Shown one piece after another: positions 1-9,699 of a stretch of 42,083 nucleotides of DNA (positions are counted from its first letter, which is position 1; every line of letters begins with the position of its first letter). Location of the stretch: positions 1-42,083 of the forward strand of contig CAUYUJ010008142.1 in assembly GCA_963575745.1 (NCBI GenBank), in the 5' to 3' direction. The notes beneath the pieces were generated by a model. The model was not told where the DNA came from. It made no database searches and worked only from the letters and a program-made list of their open reading frames with translations. The DNA is from Prorocentrum cordatum. Its lineage: Eukaryota; Sar; Dinophyceae; Prorocentrales; Prorocentraceae. The position numbers and the translations under genes are program-made.

Positions 1-163
1 ACCGCCCGCGTGCCCCCCACACCCAGTTCGGCACATCCCTCACACGTTTCGTGGCCTCATAGGGAGCCCCACCGAAGGCCCCAGTGCCACCGCCCGCATG
101 CGTCCCCCACACCCATTTCGGCACAACCCGCTGACGTTTCGTGGCCCCATATGGAGCCCCCCC
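1..163. repeat. 88-bp imperfect tandem duplication
   Basis: Positions 1-73 and 89-160 are two diverged copies of one segment. Both begin ACCGCCCGC, pass through CCCCCACACCCA and TTCGGCACA, and end near GTGGCC then GGAGCCCC. No coding signal is seen. The segment directly precedes the helicase-like reading frame and could be intronic or simply a local duplication. Confidence 0.75.
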
Positions 164-173
164 TGCCCCGACG

Positions 174-1081
174 ATGAACGTCAAGGGCGCCGCCAAGATG
201 ATGACCTGTACCAGCCCGAAGAATACCGGTGGCATGCACGGACTCCTCCTGGTACACGTGGGCATGCGGATCCGGCTTCTGGAGGCGCTCGACCTCAAGA
301 ACGGCTCGTCAGGGATGCCGAGGGGCAGATCGTGCACATCGTCGTGGACCCTCGGGATAGGGACGACGTCCAGAAAGCCGAGAGAGACGGGGAGAACAGG
401 GTCTATCTGAAGCGCTTGCCGCTGCGGTTCTGGGTGCGCATGAAGAAGTACGCGGGCGCGCCCTTCGTGGACGACCTAAAGCCTCGCGACGACAGCCTCG
501 CGGGGGACCTCGCGGGCCCGCTGGTGTTCATCGAGCCCCGCGCGTCGGAGCCGTTCACCTTCCGCACCCCCATGGTCACCCGGGCGGGCTTCCCGTTCTC
601 GCACGGCAGGGTTATCTCCGCGGTGGCGTGCCAGGGGGGCACCATGCGAGAAGGCGACGGGGCGAGGGGGCGGCGCCCCTGGGCAGTCTACAGCCGAACC
701 TACTGGGCGCGAGCGGTCTGCAGCCGGACCATCTCTCGGTCCTGTGGACTCTCGCCCTGGGCCGTCGGCTGTCCGGCGCGCTGCTCCCTCGGCCGACGTC
801 GCCCAGGCGTGATCCTGGACTGCGGCCGCCACGAGGTCGGGAACGGCAAGAAAGAGGACGACGACTGGTGGCTGGAGTTCTATGCGCTGTTCTCGCGCGC
901 CACGCTCCACGAGGACCTCCTGCTCGCGCGGGCGCCGCGCGTCGAGTTCTTCCTGGCAGGGCCCCCGGAGGGCTTGCGGAAGCAGCTGGGGCAGTTTGCG
1001 GCGCGCGCGAAGCGGTGCAGGAGGGGGGCGACGGCCCTCGCCAGGGAGCTCGGCTTCACCGAGTTTATCCGCGAGGCCTAA
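174..1081 (+). pseudogene. Pif1/RecD-like DNA helicase, C-terminal fragment with a frame break
   Basis: This reads as the C-terminal third of a superfamily-1 helicase of the Pif1-like type that I recall as multicopy in dinoflagellates. The upstream ATPase motifs are not in the window. Visible blocks, in order, are MNVKGAAK and HGLLLVHVGMRIRLLEAL (about 174-300), RVYLKRLPLRFWVRM (about 400-440), FTFRTPMVTRAGFPFSHGR and ACQGGTMREG (about 555-655), ILDCGRHEVGNGKK, and WWLEFYALFSRAT (about 865-905). TRAGFPFSHG/ACQGGT and YxxxSRAT match the place where such helicases carry motifs V and VI ('QG.T' and 'Y.a.SRa'). The frame changes once near 301-305: the part before it is in frame 3 and the rest in frame 2, with one base apparently missing. 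The TAA stop at 1079-1081 closes the second frame. The middle part contains a candidate in-frame intron. The frame break favours a relic or a sequencing error. Family assignment is from motifs only. Confidence 0.5.
654..806 (+). other. candidate in-frame GC-AG intron (153 bp) with short inverted ends
   Basis: The conserved run TMREG...VILDCG is split by 153 bp (51 codons) of non-conserved Arg/Ala/Ser-rich translation. The left border is GAAG|GCGAC and the right border is CCCAG|GCGTG. Removing 654-806 joins M-R-E-G-V-I-L without changing frame. The borders form a GC-AG intron of the kind known in dinoflagellates. GGCGACG at 653-659 is the exact inverse of CGTCGCC at 797-803, and AGGCG occurs at both ends, as expected for an introner-like insertion. 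Because its length is a multiple of three and it has no stop, the frame stays open if it is retained. Confidence 0.6.
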
Positions 1082-1143
1082 CCTGAGGAGCGCCCCTCCC
1101 GAGCCGCGCCTTCTCTCGACTGCCCAACAAATGGTTTGGCCTC

Positions 1144-1396
1144 GCGCCGCGGACGACCCGCGCGCGTCGCTGGGGCCCTCCCGGGGCGACTGGCGCGCGT
1201 CGCGGGAACTCCGTGCCGCGTTCTTCCCTGCGCCTCGCTCGCCCGTCGTCGCTCTGCCCAGCGGTCAGAGCCCTGCCCGCTATCAGCCAGCCAGCTAGCT
1301 AGCCAGCTCTTTGCTCCGCGCAGCGGACGACCCGCGCGCGTCGCTGGGGCCCTTCCGGGGCGACTGGCGCGCGTCGCGGGGGCTCCGCGCCGCGCT
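1144..1396. repeat. pair of ~77-80 bp direct repeats, ~174 bp apart
   Basis: Positions 1144-1220 and 1315-1396 share a nearly identical GC-rich block running GCGGACGACCCGCGCGCGTC, then CTGGGGCCC, CCGGGGCGACTGGCGCGCG and TCGCGGG. The spacer contains GCCAGCCAGCTAGCTAGCC, a small palindromic run. Open frames here are stop-poor because of GC content, and no protein was recognised. Confidence 0.8.
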
Positions 1397-2854
1397 GCGC
1401 CCGCAGCTGTGGACTGGAGTGCGCGGGCAAAGAGGGAGCAAAAGAAAGGGCGGAAGCGGGCGCGATCCTCGTGAGGGGCGCGCCGACATGGGCGTCGCGG
1501 CGCGCGCGCGCTGCCGCCGGGGCCCCCGCGGGAGCTTTCTGCGGCGGCCGCGCTCAGTGTCACGGGTGCGCAGACAGGCGTGCCCGAACCATTCGCGTTC
1601 GTATGCAATTACAGGAGGCGTGGCCATGTTCGCATGTGCGCAAAGATATTCGCTCGCGCGCAGACTAATTCACACTTGGACTCGCTCGCGCTCAGATTCA
1701 CCCGCGTTCAGTCTCTCGCATTAGGACCAATCGTTTTCCTTCGCGTTGTGCACCCCGCCACATTTCGGCACGCCCCTCATGCGGTTCGCGGGCGCCGCCG
1801 AAGAAGATGCTCACAATTGCGGTATTCACAACTGCATATGGCTGGGTCCTTCGCCGGGATTTTTTGTTGTTATTTCTGATCTTTCGCCCCAGAATCCGTC
1901 CGTGGGGGGGCGTGTCCGACCTAATGCTACCCTTGCTCGAAGAAGAGAGAACGCCGTAATCATGAACTTTTGGCGCTCCGCGCGGATTCTTGGGGTCGGC
2001 GCCTGGGCGCCCCTGGCGGCGCCTCTGGCGCCGCCCCTGGCGCTCTCCGCGCCCGGGGATGGGGCCCAGCGCAGATCCAAGGAATCTGCGCGGAGCGTCA
2101 ACAGTTTGCGTTTATGCAGTTTTTTCGTCTGTTTGCGTCCTTGCCCTTTCGGCGCATCCTTGGCCGCTTTCGCTGGCCGCGCCCCGCTCGCGAAGTGCCG
2201 ACGTGGCCGTCCAAGGCCCTTGCGTACTTATCGTGCGTCCTTCTTACTGGGGTTGATTGCGTGGGGGAATGGTGGCGAAGACGGGCGGCAGTTCCTGTCT
2301 GTTTTGAACATAACGCGCCGTCGGTGTCGGCGCAGACGTTGTCTAGTCGAGGCAAGAGATCGCCTGCTCAACAGCGGGCGCTGTCGATTTTGGACAACGC
2401 TTGCTGTTGGGCATCGTGCCCATAGTAGTGACCGTGCGTATTTCGGGCGTGTCAGTCTGTGCTCTCGGTTGCGCGTGAGGTGCGCGGCTACGCGGAGTGT
2501 CTCCAGAAGGGTTCTCGGATGCTCTCGTCGGCTCCCGGCAGTTGTCTTGCCCCGGGATGCCGTTCCAGCAATCGCGCGTCACCGAGAGCGTTGCAGGGGT
2601 GCCCGAATCACACCGAACGCCGAACGTTCTGTAGAAACCTGCGTCATGGCCCGAAAACCATGCTGGGGAGATAGTCGGCTACATAGCCCGAGTGACCTCT
2701 GGCGCGCGCAGCTTTCGGGCGCCGCGGGGGGGGGGGGCAAGGGCTGCTGCTGTCGCGCCGCGTGCAGCGATCGGCAAGTCGCGCGCCAGAGGCCACTGTT
2801 GCCCAGGGTCGCTTCTCGTCGCCACGGCTGGATTCCTTCGGGGAGTTCTGGTGC
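1397..2854. other. non-coding, nothing recognised apart from one hairpin
   Basis: No protein family, tandem array or RNA gene was recognised. Base composition falls from very GC-rich (1400-1560) to mixed (1570-1900). A strong hairpin at 1971-2100 is listed separately. Open frames here have no coding character: arginine-rich translation and no conserved blocks. Confidence 0.5.
1971..2100. repeat. ~130-bp inverted-repeat (MITE-like) hairpin
   Basis: The left arm at 1971-1993 (TGGCGCTCCGCGCGGATTCT...) is the near-exact reverse complement of 2077-2100 (...AATCTGCGCGGAGCGTCA). The ~80-bp loop is itself made of GGCGCC-type self-complementary pieces. This could be a small non-autonomous inverted-repeat element or an introner relic. 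No clear target duplication was found beside it. Confidence 0.65.
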
Positions 2855-3105
2855 TGAAGTGCCCGCTGGGATGCGCCCAGAGGTCAGCGCCGCTGCGGCC
2901 GCGTCGGTCGCGCCGAGCTAGCTGGCAGCCGCGCGCGCGCATGCGCGGGCTGGCGCGGCCGCGGAGATGCTCATCGCAGTCGCCGCCGCATGGGTTTTGC
3001 AAGCCAAGTTGCGGGTGGGTGGGTGGGGTGTTTGCCGGGCCGTGGAATGTGTCAACCCGTCTGCAAAAAAATAGTTGCACCGCGTAGATTGTTTGTGCAG
3101 CATGG
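2855..3105. repeat. composite repeat family, copy 1 (terminal block only)
   Basis: This carries the block beginning GTGCCCGCTGGGATGCGCCC at 2859, then GCGGCCGCGTCGGTCGCG, an alternating CG run, GCGCGGCCGC, CATCGCA..CGCCGC, and GCAAGCCAAGTTGCGGG with a GGTGGGTGGG tract. The same block recurs in the same order at 4204-4430, 37120-37340 and 38370-38560. Confidence 0.8.
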
Positions 3106-3219
3106 ATTGCATTGCACAGGTTGCACTGCGTAGGTTCTCTTTAGAAGAAATTCGATTCGACCCCCCCCCCCCCCCAGGGGTTATCAACTCGGCCACGCGT
3201 GTTGCAATTTTCACATGAT

Positions 3220-4440
3220 TCTGCCCCATCGCCCATCGTAAACATGAGTTCGTACCCTCCCAGCCGAGCCGGTATCCGCCCCCGCAATCCCCCGCGGCAG
3301 ATTATGCGCGCGCTCTAGGTTATCCAGAATCAGCAGTTTCGCCAAATCCCTTGCAACAGATGGGATGAGGTGCAGGTGCGCGCGTTGTCGCGCGCGCGTG
3401 CCCAAATCTTTCAGCAACTTTCGATTTCGTAAGGATTTCAAAACCGAGTGTTCAAACAACATATACAATCACATTGTTTCGCAGCATGGATTTTCAAGAA
3501 AAAGCTTGCGCGCGCGGGCTTTGTGATTTGAACATCATGGGGCTTTCATAATTGCCCGAACATGCTGCCAACAGGGCCTCGCGCGTGCATGTCGAAATCG
3601 TTCGAATGCCCTTGTGTGCGTGCCGTCGCGAGAGTCCATTGCACAAGCTGTGGCAAAGTGCGCGGGCGCGCGTCGTCGCGCGCGCGTGCCTAAATCCGTC
3701 AAAAACCTTCAAGCTCGCAGCGATTTCGAAGCCGAGCGTCCCAAGCACACATATATAATATATGGTTTCGCAGGATCAGTTTTGCGAAAAAGCGTGCGCT
3801 CGCGCTCATGCGGATTCTTAAGAAAGCCGTAGATTCTCAACATTCTCATTGAATTCTGCCAACAAGGCTTTTCGCGCCGCATGCTGGAATCATTCGCCCG
3901 CCCTTGCGCGCGTTGTGTGTGTGTGTGTGTGGTGGGGGGGGGGGCGCGATGCATGTCAAATCGTACCGTGCGGGCCATTCTCGCGCGTCGGCCGCGCGCG
4001 CATGTCAAACTCTCTCCAAAACCTTCATCGCCGACGCGAGGACGACGTCAGCGTCGTCGGCGTGATCAGCATCGGCGCTATCGCTGGCCTCGCCGTCGTC
4101 GTTGTTGGCGACGTCGCCGCCAGCGTCGCTACTATCATCATCGTGTCTACCGTTCACGACGTTGCCATGATACCGTCCCCGCCCACGTCGCCGACTCGCA
4201 CTGATGTGCCCGCTGGGATGCGCCCAGCGGTCAGCGCCGCCGCGGCCGCGTCGGTCGCGGCAAGATATCTGGCCGCGGCGCGCGCGTGCTTTGGTTTGCG
4301 CGGCCGCAGAGTTGTACCAGCCAACGCCAAGCACTCAGCGCAATCGCCGCCGCGTGGCTTTTTCAAACCAAGTTGCAGGTGGATGGGTTGGGATGTTCGC
4401 GAGAGCATGGCGTGTGTCCATTCGTTTGTAAGAAACATCA
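3220..4440. repeat. composite repeat family, copy 2 (fullest copy)
   Basis: Sub-blocks in order: (A) CTGCCCCATCGCCCATC to CCGGTATCCGCCCCC (3222-3295); (B) an alternating CG palindrome followed by GTAAGGATTTCAAAACCGAG (3375-3450), then a second B-like copy (3595-3740) ending in GGTTTCGCAGGATCAGTTTT; (D) CCAAAACCTTCATCGCCGACG followed by GTCGTC/GGCGCC-rich sequence and GTTGCCATGATACCG (4010-4200); (E) GTGCCCGCTGGGATGCGCCC to GTTGCAGGTGG (4204-4430). Block D translates to an Ala/Val-rich peptide because of GCC/GTC triplets, but nothing supports a gene. It is a dispersed repeat and no transposase is seen. Confidence 0.8.
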
Positions 4441-4479
4441 GAAACATCTGTTTGGCAAAAAAACATCAGTATAGGTATT

Positions 4480-4640
4480 CGTACACACATATACGGATGC
4501 ATGTATGTATGCGTGTATATATATATATGTACATATGTAGATATCTAGTTATATACCTTAACACACGCACGCGCACATGTATACATATATATATACACAT
4601 ATATATACATATATATACACATATACATAAGAGATAGATT
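4480..4640. repeat. AT/AC-rich degenerate microsatellite
   Basis: This is a run of TATATA, CACACG, TACATAT and ACATATATATAC, strongly AT-rich within GC-rich surroundings. It sits between two copies of the composite repeat. Confidence 0.85.
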
Positions 4641-4664
4641 ATACCCCCTAGGGATTATCGGCTC

Positions 4665-5049
4665 CTTTTTTTTCCGTATTGCAATTTGCATATGGTTCTG
4701 CCCCATTGTCCATCCTTAACATGAACCCCTACCATGCCAGCCGAGCTGGTATCGCCCCCCCTCCATCTGGCGCAAAAGATGTTCTGCGCGCGCACTCGCG
4801 CATGCATTCCCCCCCCCCCCCGGGATCCCTTGCGAAGCAAAGCGCGAAGTGCACGCGCGCGCGTCGTCGTCGCGCGCGTGCCGAAATCGTTCAACAACGT
4901 TCGGTTTCGCAATGATTCCAACGTTAGCGTCAGCAGCAATACATCTAATCTACACGTGGTTTCGCAGCGCGGGTTTTCAAAAAAGCTTGCGCGCTCCACC
5001 GCGAAATCATTATAACGCATTTTCCCCGAACAAAGAATAGTGTGTATTT

Positions 5050-5080
<31 letters not shown>

Positions 5081-5720
5081 TATACACGCGCATTTTCAGG
5101 CAGTGCTACCACATGGGCTTCGCGCGCGCGTGTCGAAATCGTTCGAACTACCTTGTGCGCGTGTCTTCGCGAGAACCCTTTGGAACAGATGGGGCGAAGT
5201 GCGCGCGCGCGTCGTCGTGCGTGCATGCTGGATTCCGTTATCGAAGCTCTCGATGTCGCAACGATTTCACAAGCGAGTGTCCACGACGAATAGATAACAT
5301 CACATGGTTTCGCCACATCAGTTTTCCAGAAAGCGCGCGCTCTTGCTCTTGCGATTTTTCCAGATAGCCATCGGTCTTTCAACATGTTCATTGGGTTCTG
5401 CCGAACGGGCGATTTGCGCCGCAGGTCGAAATCGTTCGCGCGCTCTTGCGCGCGTGCTGGGGGGGCAGGATCCGCGTCGAATGATGCCTCGCGGGTCACT
5501 CTCGCGCGTCGGCCGCGCGCGCATGTCAATTTCTTTCCAAAACCTTCATCGCCGACGCAAGGGCGCCGTCGTTGTCGTCGGCGCGATCAGCATCTGCGCC
5601 CGCGCTGGCCGCGCCGCCGTCGTTGGCAACGTCGTCACCGGCATCGCTGCTATCATCGTCGCGTCTACCGTTGTCCACGTTGCCATGGTACCGCGCCCGC
5701 CCAAGTCCCCCCCTCCCCAG
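4665..5720. repeat. composite repeat family, copy 3 (lacks the last block)
   Basis: It begins with block A (CTGCCCCATTGTCCATCC at 4696; GGTATCGCCCCCC at 4748). Two B-type blocks follow, with CG palindromes at 4849-4881 and 5199-5226, then a GTTTCGC..CATCAGTTTTCC segment and block D (CCAAAACCTTCATCGCCGACG at 5538) ending at GTTGCCATGGTACCG (5679-5695). Block E is missing. A (TA)n run at 5053-5082 interrupts the first half. Confidence 0.75.
5050..5085. repeat. (TA)n microsatellite after a T run
   Basis: A run of about nine Ts is followed by uninterrupted TATATA to about position 5082. It lies inside composite repeat copy 3. Confidence 0.9.
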
Positions 5721-5754
5721 GATTCCCGGCCCCCCTTTTCGTATGGCATTATAC

Positions 5755-5890
5755 ATAATATCCTGCCCCGTTGCCCATTTTAAATATGACTGTGTACCAT
5801 CCACCGCAGGCCGGTATCGACCCCCCAGGCAATCTTTCGCGAAGAATGCTATCGGCGCACATTCGTTCCTCAAAAATTCTAGACGCTTCG
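5755..5890. repeat. composite repeat family, truncated copy 4 (block A only)
   Basis: CCTGCCCCGTTGCCCATTTT and GGCCGGTATCGACCCCCC reproduce block A of the composite repeat. The similarity stops near 5885, where a purine microsatellite region begins. Confidence 0.65.
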
Positions 5891-5929
5891 CGTATCCCCA
5901 CCAGCCCGTCCAGAAATGAGTCCCAGGGG

Positions 5930-6240
5930 AGTGGAGGTTATGAGGGAAGCGGGGGAGCATGCAGAAGAACAGAGGGCGGGGTGAGCCGCCATATACCCCA
6001 AGAGGGGGAGGATGTAGGAGGAGCCGTCGTCGTCGGAGTAGGAGGAGGAAGAGGAGGAGCAGGAGGAGGAGCAGGAGGAGGAGGAGGAGGAAGAGAAGGA
6101 GGAGGAGATGGAGGACTGCGAGGACGAGGAGGACGAGAAGGAGGAAAAGGAAAAGGAGGAGGAGGAGGAGGAGGAGGAGGAGGAGGGGGAGGAGGGAGGA
6201 GGAAGAAAAAGAGGAGGAGGAGGAGGAGGAGGACAATGGC
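5930..6240. repeat. GGA-rich purine microsatellite
   Basis: About 300 bp is almost entirely A and G on the + strand, mainly GGA/GAG triplets. It gives Gly/Glu/Arg homopolymers in the + frames and Ser/Pro/Leu in the - frames, so the long open frames here are artefacts. Confidence 0.9.
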
Positions 6241-7215
6241 GAGCTTGGGGGCCTCTTGGGCCGTCTTTGGGGCCTCTTGGCGGTCCCGGGGGCCTCTTGC
6301 GTATCTCGGGGAGCCTCTTGTGGCCTCTTGGGGGTCTCTTGGGGGCCTCTTGGAGGCCTCTTGGGGGCCTCTTGGGGCCTCTTGGGGCTCTCTTGGGGCG
6401 CTCTTGGGGCGCTCTTGGGAGCTTTCGAGGCGCTCTTGGGGCCATCTTGGAGGAGATCTATCAAAGAAGGGGGGGTCCTCAATTAGCGCTGCCCCTCTAG
6501 AGTGCCTCGAATCGCTTCTTGGGCCCTTCTTGAGGCCAAAATCTTTCCAAAACCTAGGTAAAATCAATGTTTTGTGTTTTCTCGCCTTTTCGCTCTTGGA
6601 GCCGTCTTGGGCCGTCTTGGGAGCCTCTTGGGCCTCTTGGAGCTCTGGGAGCCTTTGGGAGGCCTTTGTGGGGCCTCTTGGGCGCTCTTGGGAGCCTTCG
6701 GGGCGCTCTTGGGGCCATCTTGGAGGAGATCGATCAAAGAAGAGGGGGTCCCCAATTAGCGTTGCCCCTCTAGAGTGCCTCGAGTCGCCTCTTGGGCCCC
6801 CAAGAGGCCAAAATCCTTCCAAAACCTAAGGTAAAATCAATGTTTTTTGCTTTCTCGCCTTTTCGCTCTTGGAGCCGTCTTGGGCCATCTTGGACTCTCT
6901 TGGGGCCTCTTGGGGGTCTCTTGGCAGCCTCTTGGAGGCTTCTTGGGGGCCTCTTGGGGTCTCTTGGGGCCCTCTTGGGGCGCTCTTGGGGCGCTCTTGG
7001 GAGCCTTCGGGGCGCTCTTGGGGCCATCTTGGAGGAGATCTATCAAAGAAGGGGGGAGCTCCAATTAGGGTTGCCCCTCTAGAGTGCCTCGAAGCGCCTC
7101 TTGGGCCCCCCCAAGAGGCCAAAATCCTTCCAAAACCTAGGAGAATCAATGTTTTGTGCTTTCTCGCTTTTTCGCTCTTGGAGCCGTCTTGAGCCATCTT
7201 GGGCGTCCCTGACAC
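6240..7215. repeat. ~270-310 bp tandem repeat built on CTCTTGGGG sub-repeats
   Basis: Three-plus units are visible. The landmark AATCAATGTTTT(T)G occurs at about 6562, 6835 and 7143, and GCCATCTTGGAGGAGATC at about 6438, 6712 and 7022. Each unit has a variable internal array of CCTCTTGGGG 9-12-mers, then ATCAAAGAAG plus a G run, TGCCCCTCTAGAGTGCCTCG, and AGGCCAAAATC..TCCAAAACCT. On the - strand this reads as repeating Pro/Arg/Gln/Glu peptides that databases may hold as hypothetical proteins. The non-array part has no coding bias. Confidence 0.85.
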
Positions 7216-7369
7216 CTCGCGGGACGCCTCGTCCAGGTCAGTGGGGAGGGGTAAGGGGAGGGGTAAACCCCTCCCCGAAGGGAAAGAAGGGGGGTTGGCA
7301 GAGGAAACGCTCTAGACCACCTACGCCCTAAAGGGCTGGTGGGATTAGTAGTTTTCGAGAATCCAGAGG
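7216..7369. other. spacer with a perfect short hairpin
   Basis: GGGGAGGGG at 7255-7263 pairs with CCCCTCCCC at 7268-7276 across a TAAA centre. Otherwise no feature is seen. Confidence 0.5.
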
Positions 7370-7540
7370 AAACGACGAGACAAAGTGCACGCGCGCGCGT
7401 TGTCGCGCGCGCATGCCGATGTCGTTCAAAAACCTTTGGTTTCGTTAATTTTTCTTACAAATCGAATGTCAACAAATCACATGACAAAACATAGTTTCGC
7501 AACGCGGAGTTTCGATGAAGACATGTGCGCGCGCTGTTTC
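7370..7540. repeat. composite repeat family, fragment (block B)
   Basis: The palindromic CG run at 7385-7416 is followed by GGTTTCGTTAATTTTTCTTA and CATAGTTTCGCAACGCGGAG, the order of landmarks seen in block B of the larger copies. Confidence 0.7.
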
Positions 7541-7555
7541 AAATCCTGGAGCCAA

Positions 7556-8084
7556 CCATCTCTCTCTCCATTTGCCCATATCCTAAGTATGGGGTTCTTC
7601 CCCATATCCTAAGTATGGGGTTCTTGTTATTGGCGGACCGCGCCGGAAAAACAGTCAGTCAGTCAGAACACCTCACTTCACCTCCCTCACTCAGACTCAC
7701 TCATACTCATCACTCTGACTCACTCATCAGTCAGACTCACTCATCACTCAGACTCACTCATCACCACTCAGACTCACTCATCACTCAGAGTCACCCATCA
7801 CTCAGACTCACGCATCACTCAGACTCACTCAGACTCGTTCTGAGTGATGACTGAGTGGGGTTCTTGTTCCCCATATCCTAAGACTCAGGCATCTCTCAGA
7901 CTTACTCATCACTCACTCACTCATCAACCAGACTCACCCATCACTCAGATTCACTCACCACTCAGATTCCCTCATGCTCAGTTTTTTCCCCACATGCTTC
8001 GTGGGGTTCTGGTTTTCTTCCCTGCCGCGCCGCGCCCGCGTCTCACCTCACCTCACACCTCCCCTCCTCCCTACGTCACAGCAC
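7556..8084. repeat. ACTCATCACTCAGACTC minisatellite with a short duplicated leader
   Basis: CCATATCCTAAGTATGGGGT is present twice at 7577-7625 and partly again near 7870. GTTATTGGCGGACCGCGCCG follows at 7627 and recurs at 34683. From 7660 to 7980 the sequence is a degenerate array of CTCACTCA/TCACTCAGA motifs. Open frames here are repeat artefacts. Confidence 0.85.
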
Positions 8085-8213
8085 TGCTCAGCTCAGCTCA
8101 ACTCAGCTCAGCACAGCACAGCTCAGCTCAGCTCAGCACAGCACAGCTCGGCTCAGCTCAGCACAGCTCAGCACAGCCCATCACGGTTCAGCTCAGCACA
8201 GCACAGCACAGCT
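8085..8213. repeat. CAGCT/CAGCA pentamer array
   Basis: A tandem array of AGCTC and AGCAC pentamers directly precedes the 90-bp satellite. Confidence 0.9.
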
Positions 8214-9243
8214 CGTGGCACCTTCTCGACACCACAGGGGGTGCGCAGGGGGTGGTCTCTCAGCTCGGCCGCTATCCACGACACTGGCGCAAAGCCTAGC
8301 AGGCGTGGCACTTTCTCGACACCAAAGGGGGTGCGCAGGGGGTGGTCTCTCAGCTCGGCCGCTATCCACGACACTGGCGCAAAGGCTAGCAGGCGTGGCA
8401 CTTTCTCGACACCACAGGGGGTGGCAGGGGGTGGTCTCTCACCGCTCGGCCGCTATCCACGACACTGGCGCAAAGGCTAGCAGGCGTGGCACTTTCTCGA
8501 CACCACAGGGGGTGCGCAGGGGGTGGTCTCTCAGCTCGGCCGCTATCCACGACACTGGCGCAAAGGCTAGCAGGCGTGGCACTTCTCGACACCACAGGGG
8601 GTGCGCAGGGGGTGGTCTCTCAGCTCGGCCGCTATCCACGACACTGGCGCAAGCAGGCGTGGCACTTTCTCGACACCACAGGGGGTGCGGAGGGGGTGGT
8701 CTCTCAGCTCGGCCGCTATCTGGCGCAAAGCCTAGCAAGCGTGGCACTTTCTCGACACCACAGGGGGTGCGCAGGGGGTGGTCTCTCAGCTCGGTCGCTA
8801 TCCACGACACTGGCGCAAAGCCTAGCAGGCGTGGCACTTTCTCGACACCACAGGGGGTGCGCAGGGGGTGGTCTCTCAGCTCGGCCGCTATCCACGACAC
8901 TGGCGCAAAGCCTAGCAGGCGTGGCACTTTCTCGACACCAAAGGGGGTGGGCAGGGGGTGGTCTCTCAGCTCGGGGTGACACTGGCGCAAAGGCTAGCAG
9001 GCGTGGCACTTTCTCTCAGGGGGTGGTCTCTCAGCTCGGCCGCTATCCACGACACTGGCGCACTAGGCCGTGCACCACAGGGGGTGCGGAGGGGGTGGTC
9101 TCTCAGCTCGGCCGCTATCCACGACACTGGCGCAACGCCTAGCAGGCGTGGCACTTTCTCGACACCACAGGGGGTGCGCAGGGGGTGGTCTCTCAGCTCG
9201 GCCGCTATCCACGACACTGGCGCAAAGCCTAGCAGGCGTGGCA
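8214..9243. repeat. 90-bp satellite array, left part (about 12 units)
   Basis: Units begin CGTGGCACTTTCTCGACACC and continue through CAGGGGGTGCGCAGGGGG, TGGTCTCTCAGCTCGGCCGC and TATCCACGACACTGGCGCAA to GCCTAGCAGG. Starts fall at 8214, 8304, 8394, 8484, 8574, 8658, 8740, 8830, 8920, 9002, about 9068, and 9147; the next (9237) is cut off by the 17.4-kb insertion. Most units are exactly 90 bp, a multiple of three without stops, so periodic 30-residue peptides appear in several frames on both strands. There is no evidence that they are made. Confidence 0.95.
9236..9243. other. 8-bp target-site duplication, left copy
   Basis: GCGTGGCA is part of the 90-bp satellite unit. It occurs immediately before the left inverted repeat and again immediately after the right one (26654-26661). 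The array reads on correctly if the element and one copy are removed. Confidence 0.9.
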
Positions 9244-9267
9244 TAGTTAATTTCACCCCGCCCTCCT
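9244..9267 (+). repeat. left terminal inverted repeat (24 bp)
   Basis: It begins TAGTTAATTTCACCCCGCCC and is the exact reverse complement of 26630-26653. It starts directly at the satellite target duplication. Confidence 0.95.
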
Positions 9268-9699
9268 GACTTTTCAGTTCCGACCGAAAGAGCACGCCGC
9301 CGATATGACTGGCTATGGCTGCCCAAACTGCCCTAACCGACTTTGATGACTCCATTCAAGCGTTGGCAATTCACGAAAACGGAGGGGGAGGTGTCGTGAC
9401 AAGGACGTGGGGGAGGATGAGGAGACCAAGGTGGCGACGTAGAAGAAGGAGGAGGAGGATGAGAAGGAGGAGGAGGAGGAGGAGGAGTGGGGAGAAGGAT
9501 GACACAGTGAGGATAGCTACACAGGGAGGGAGGAGGTGAATGGAAAGGAGGGGGGGGGGTGCGATGTTGCCGTTTTTGGCCCAAACCGATTCTGTGCAAT
9601 TTGCGCTACCGCGCAAGGATGCCGACGCATATTTGTTGGTTGTCTGGACGTCCGGGGCGGTTTCGGAAGGTTTGCTCAGAGCGCGATGTATTTGGGCAG
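9268..9699 (+). other. left subterminal region of the element, with purine tract
   Basis: A possible promoter/leader region. 9415-9555 is a GGA/GAG purine microsatellite. After it, a frame from ATG at 9564 (MLPFLAQTDSVQFALPRKD...) stays open to 9758 and has ordinary amino-acid composition up to about 9665. It may be an alternative N-terminus in a frame different from the next exon. No core promoter motif was recognised, and dinoflagellates usually lack a TATA box. Confidence 0.45.

Noticed and set aside
476-910. 144-codon - strand frame over the helicase
   Set aside because: GC-rich shadow of the + strand coding region. Conserved helicase blocks are on the + strand only.
5771-7215. Gly/Arg-rich (+) and Pro/Arg/Gln/Glu-rich (-) proteins of 190-350 residues
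   Set aside because: Entirely composed of the GGA tract and CTCTTGGGG sub-repeats.
8214-9243. CRISPR-like array
   Set aside because: The repeats are contiguous 90-bp units without unique spacers. The same holds for the 100-bp and 152-bp arrays.
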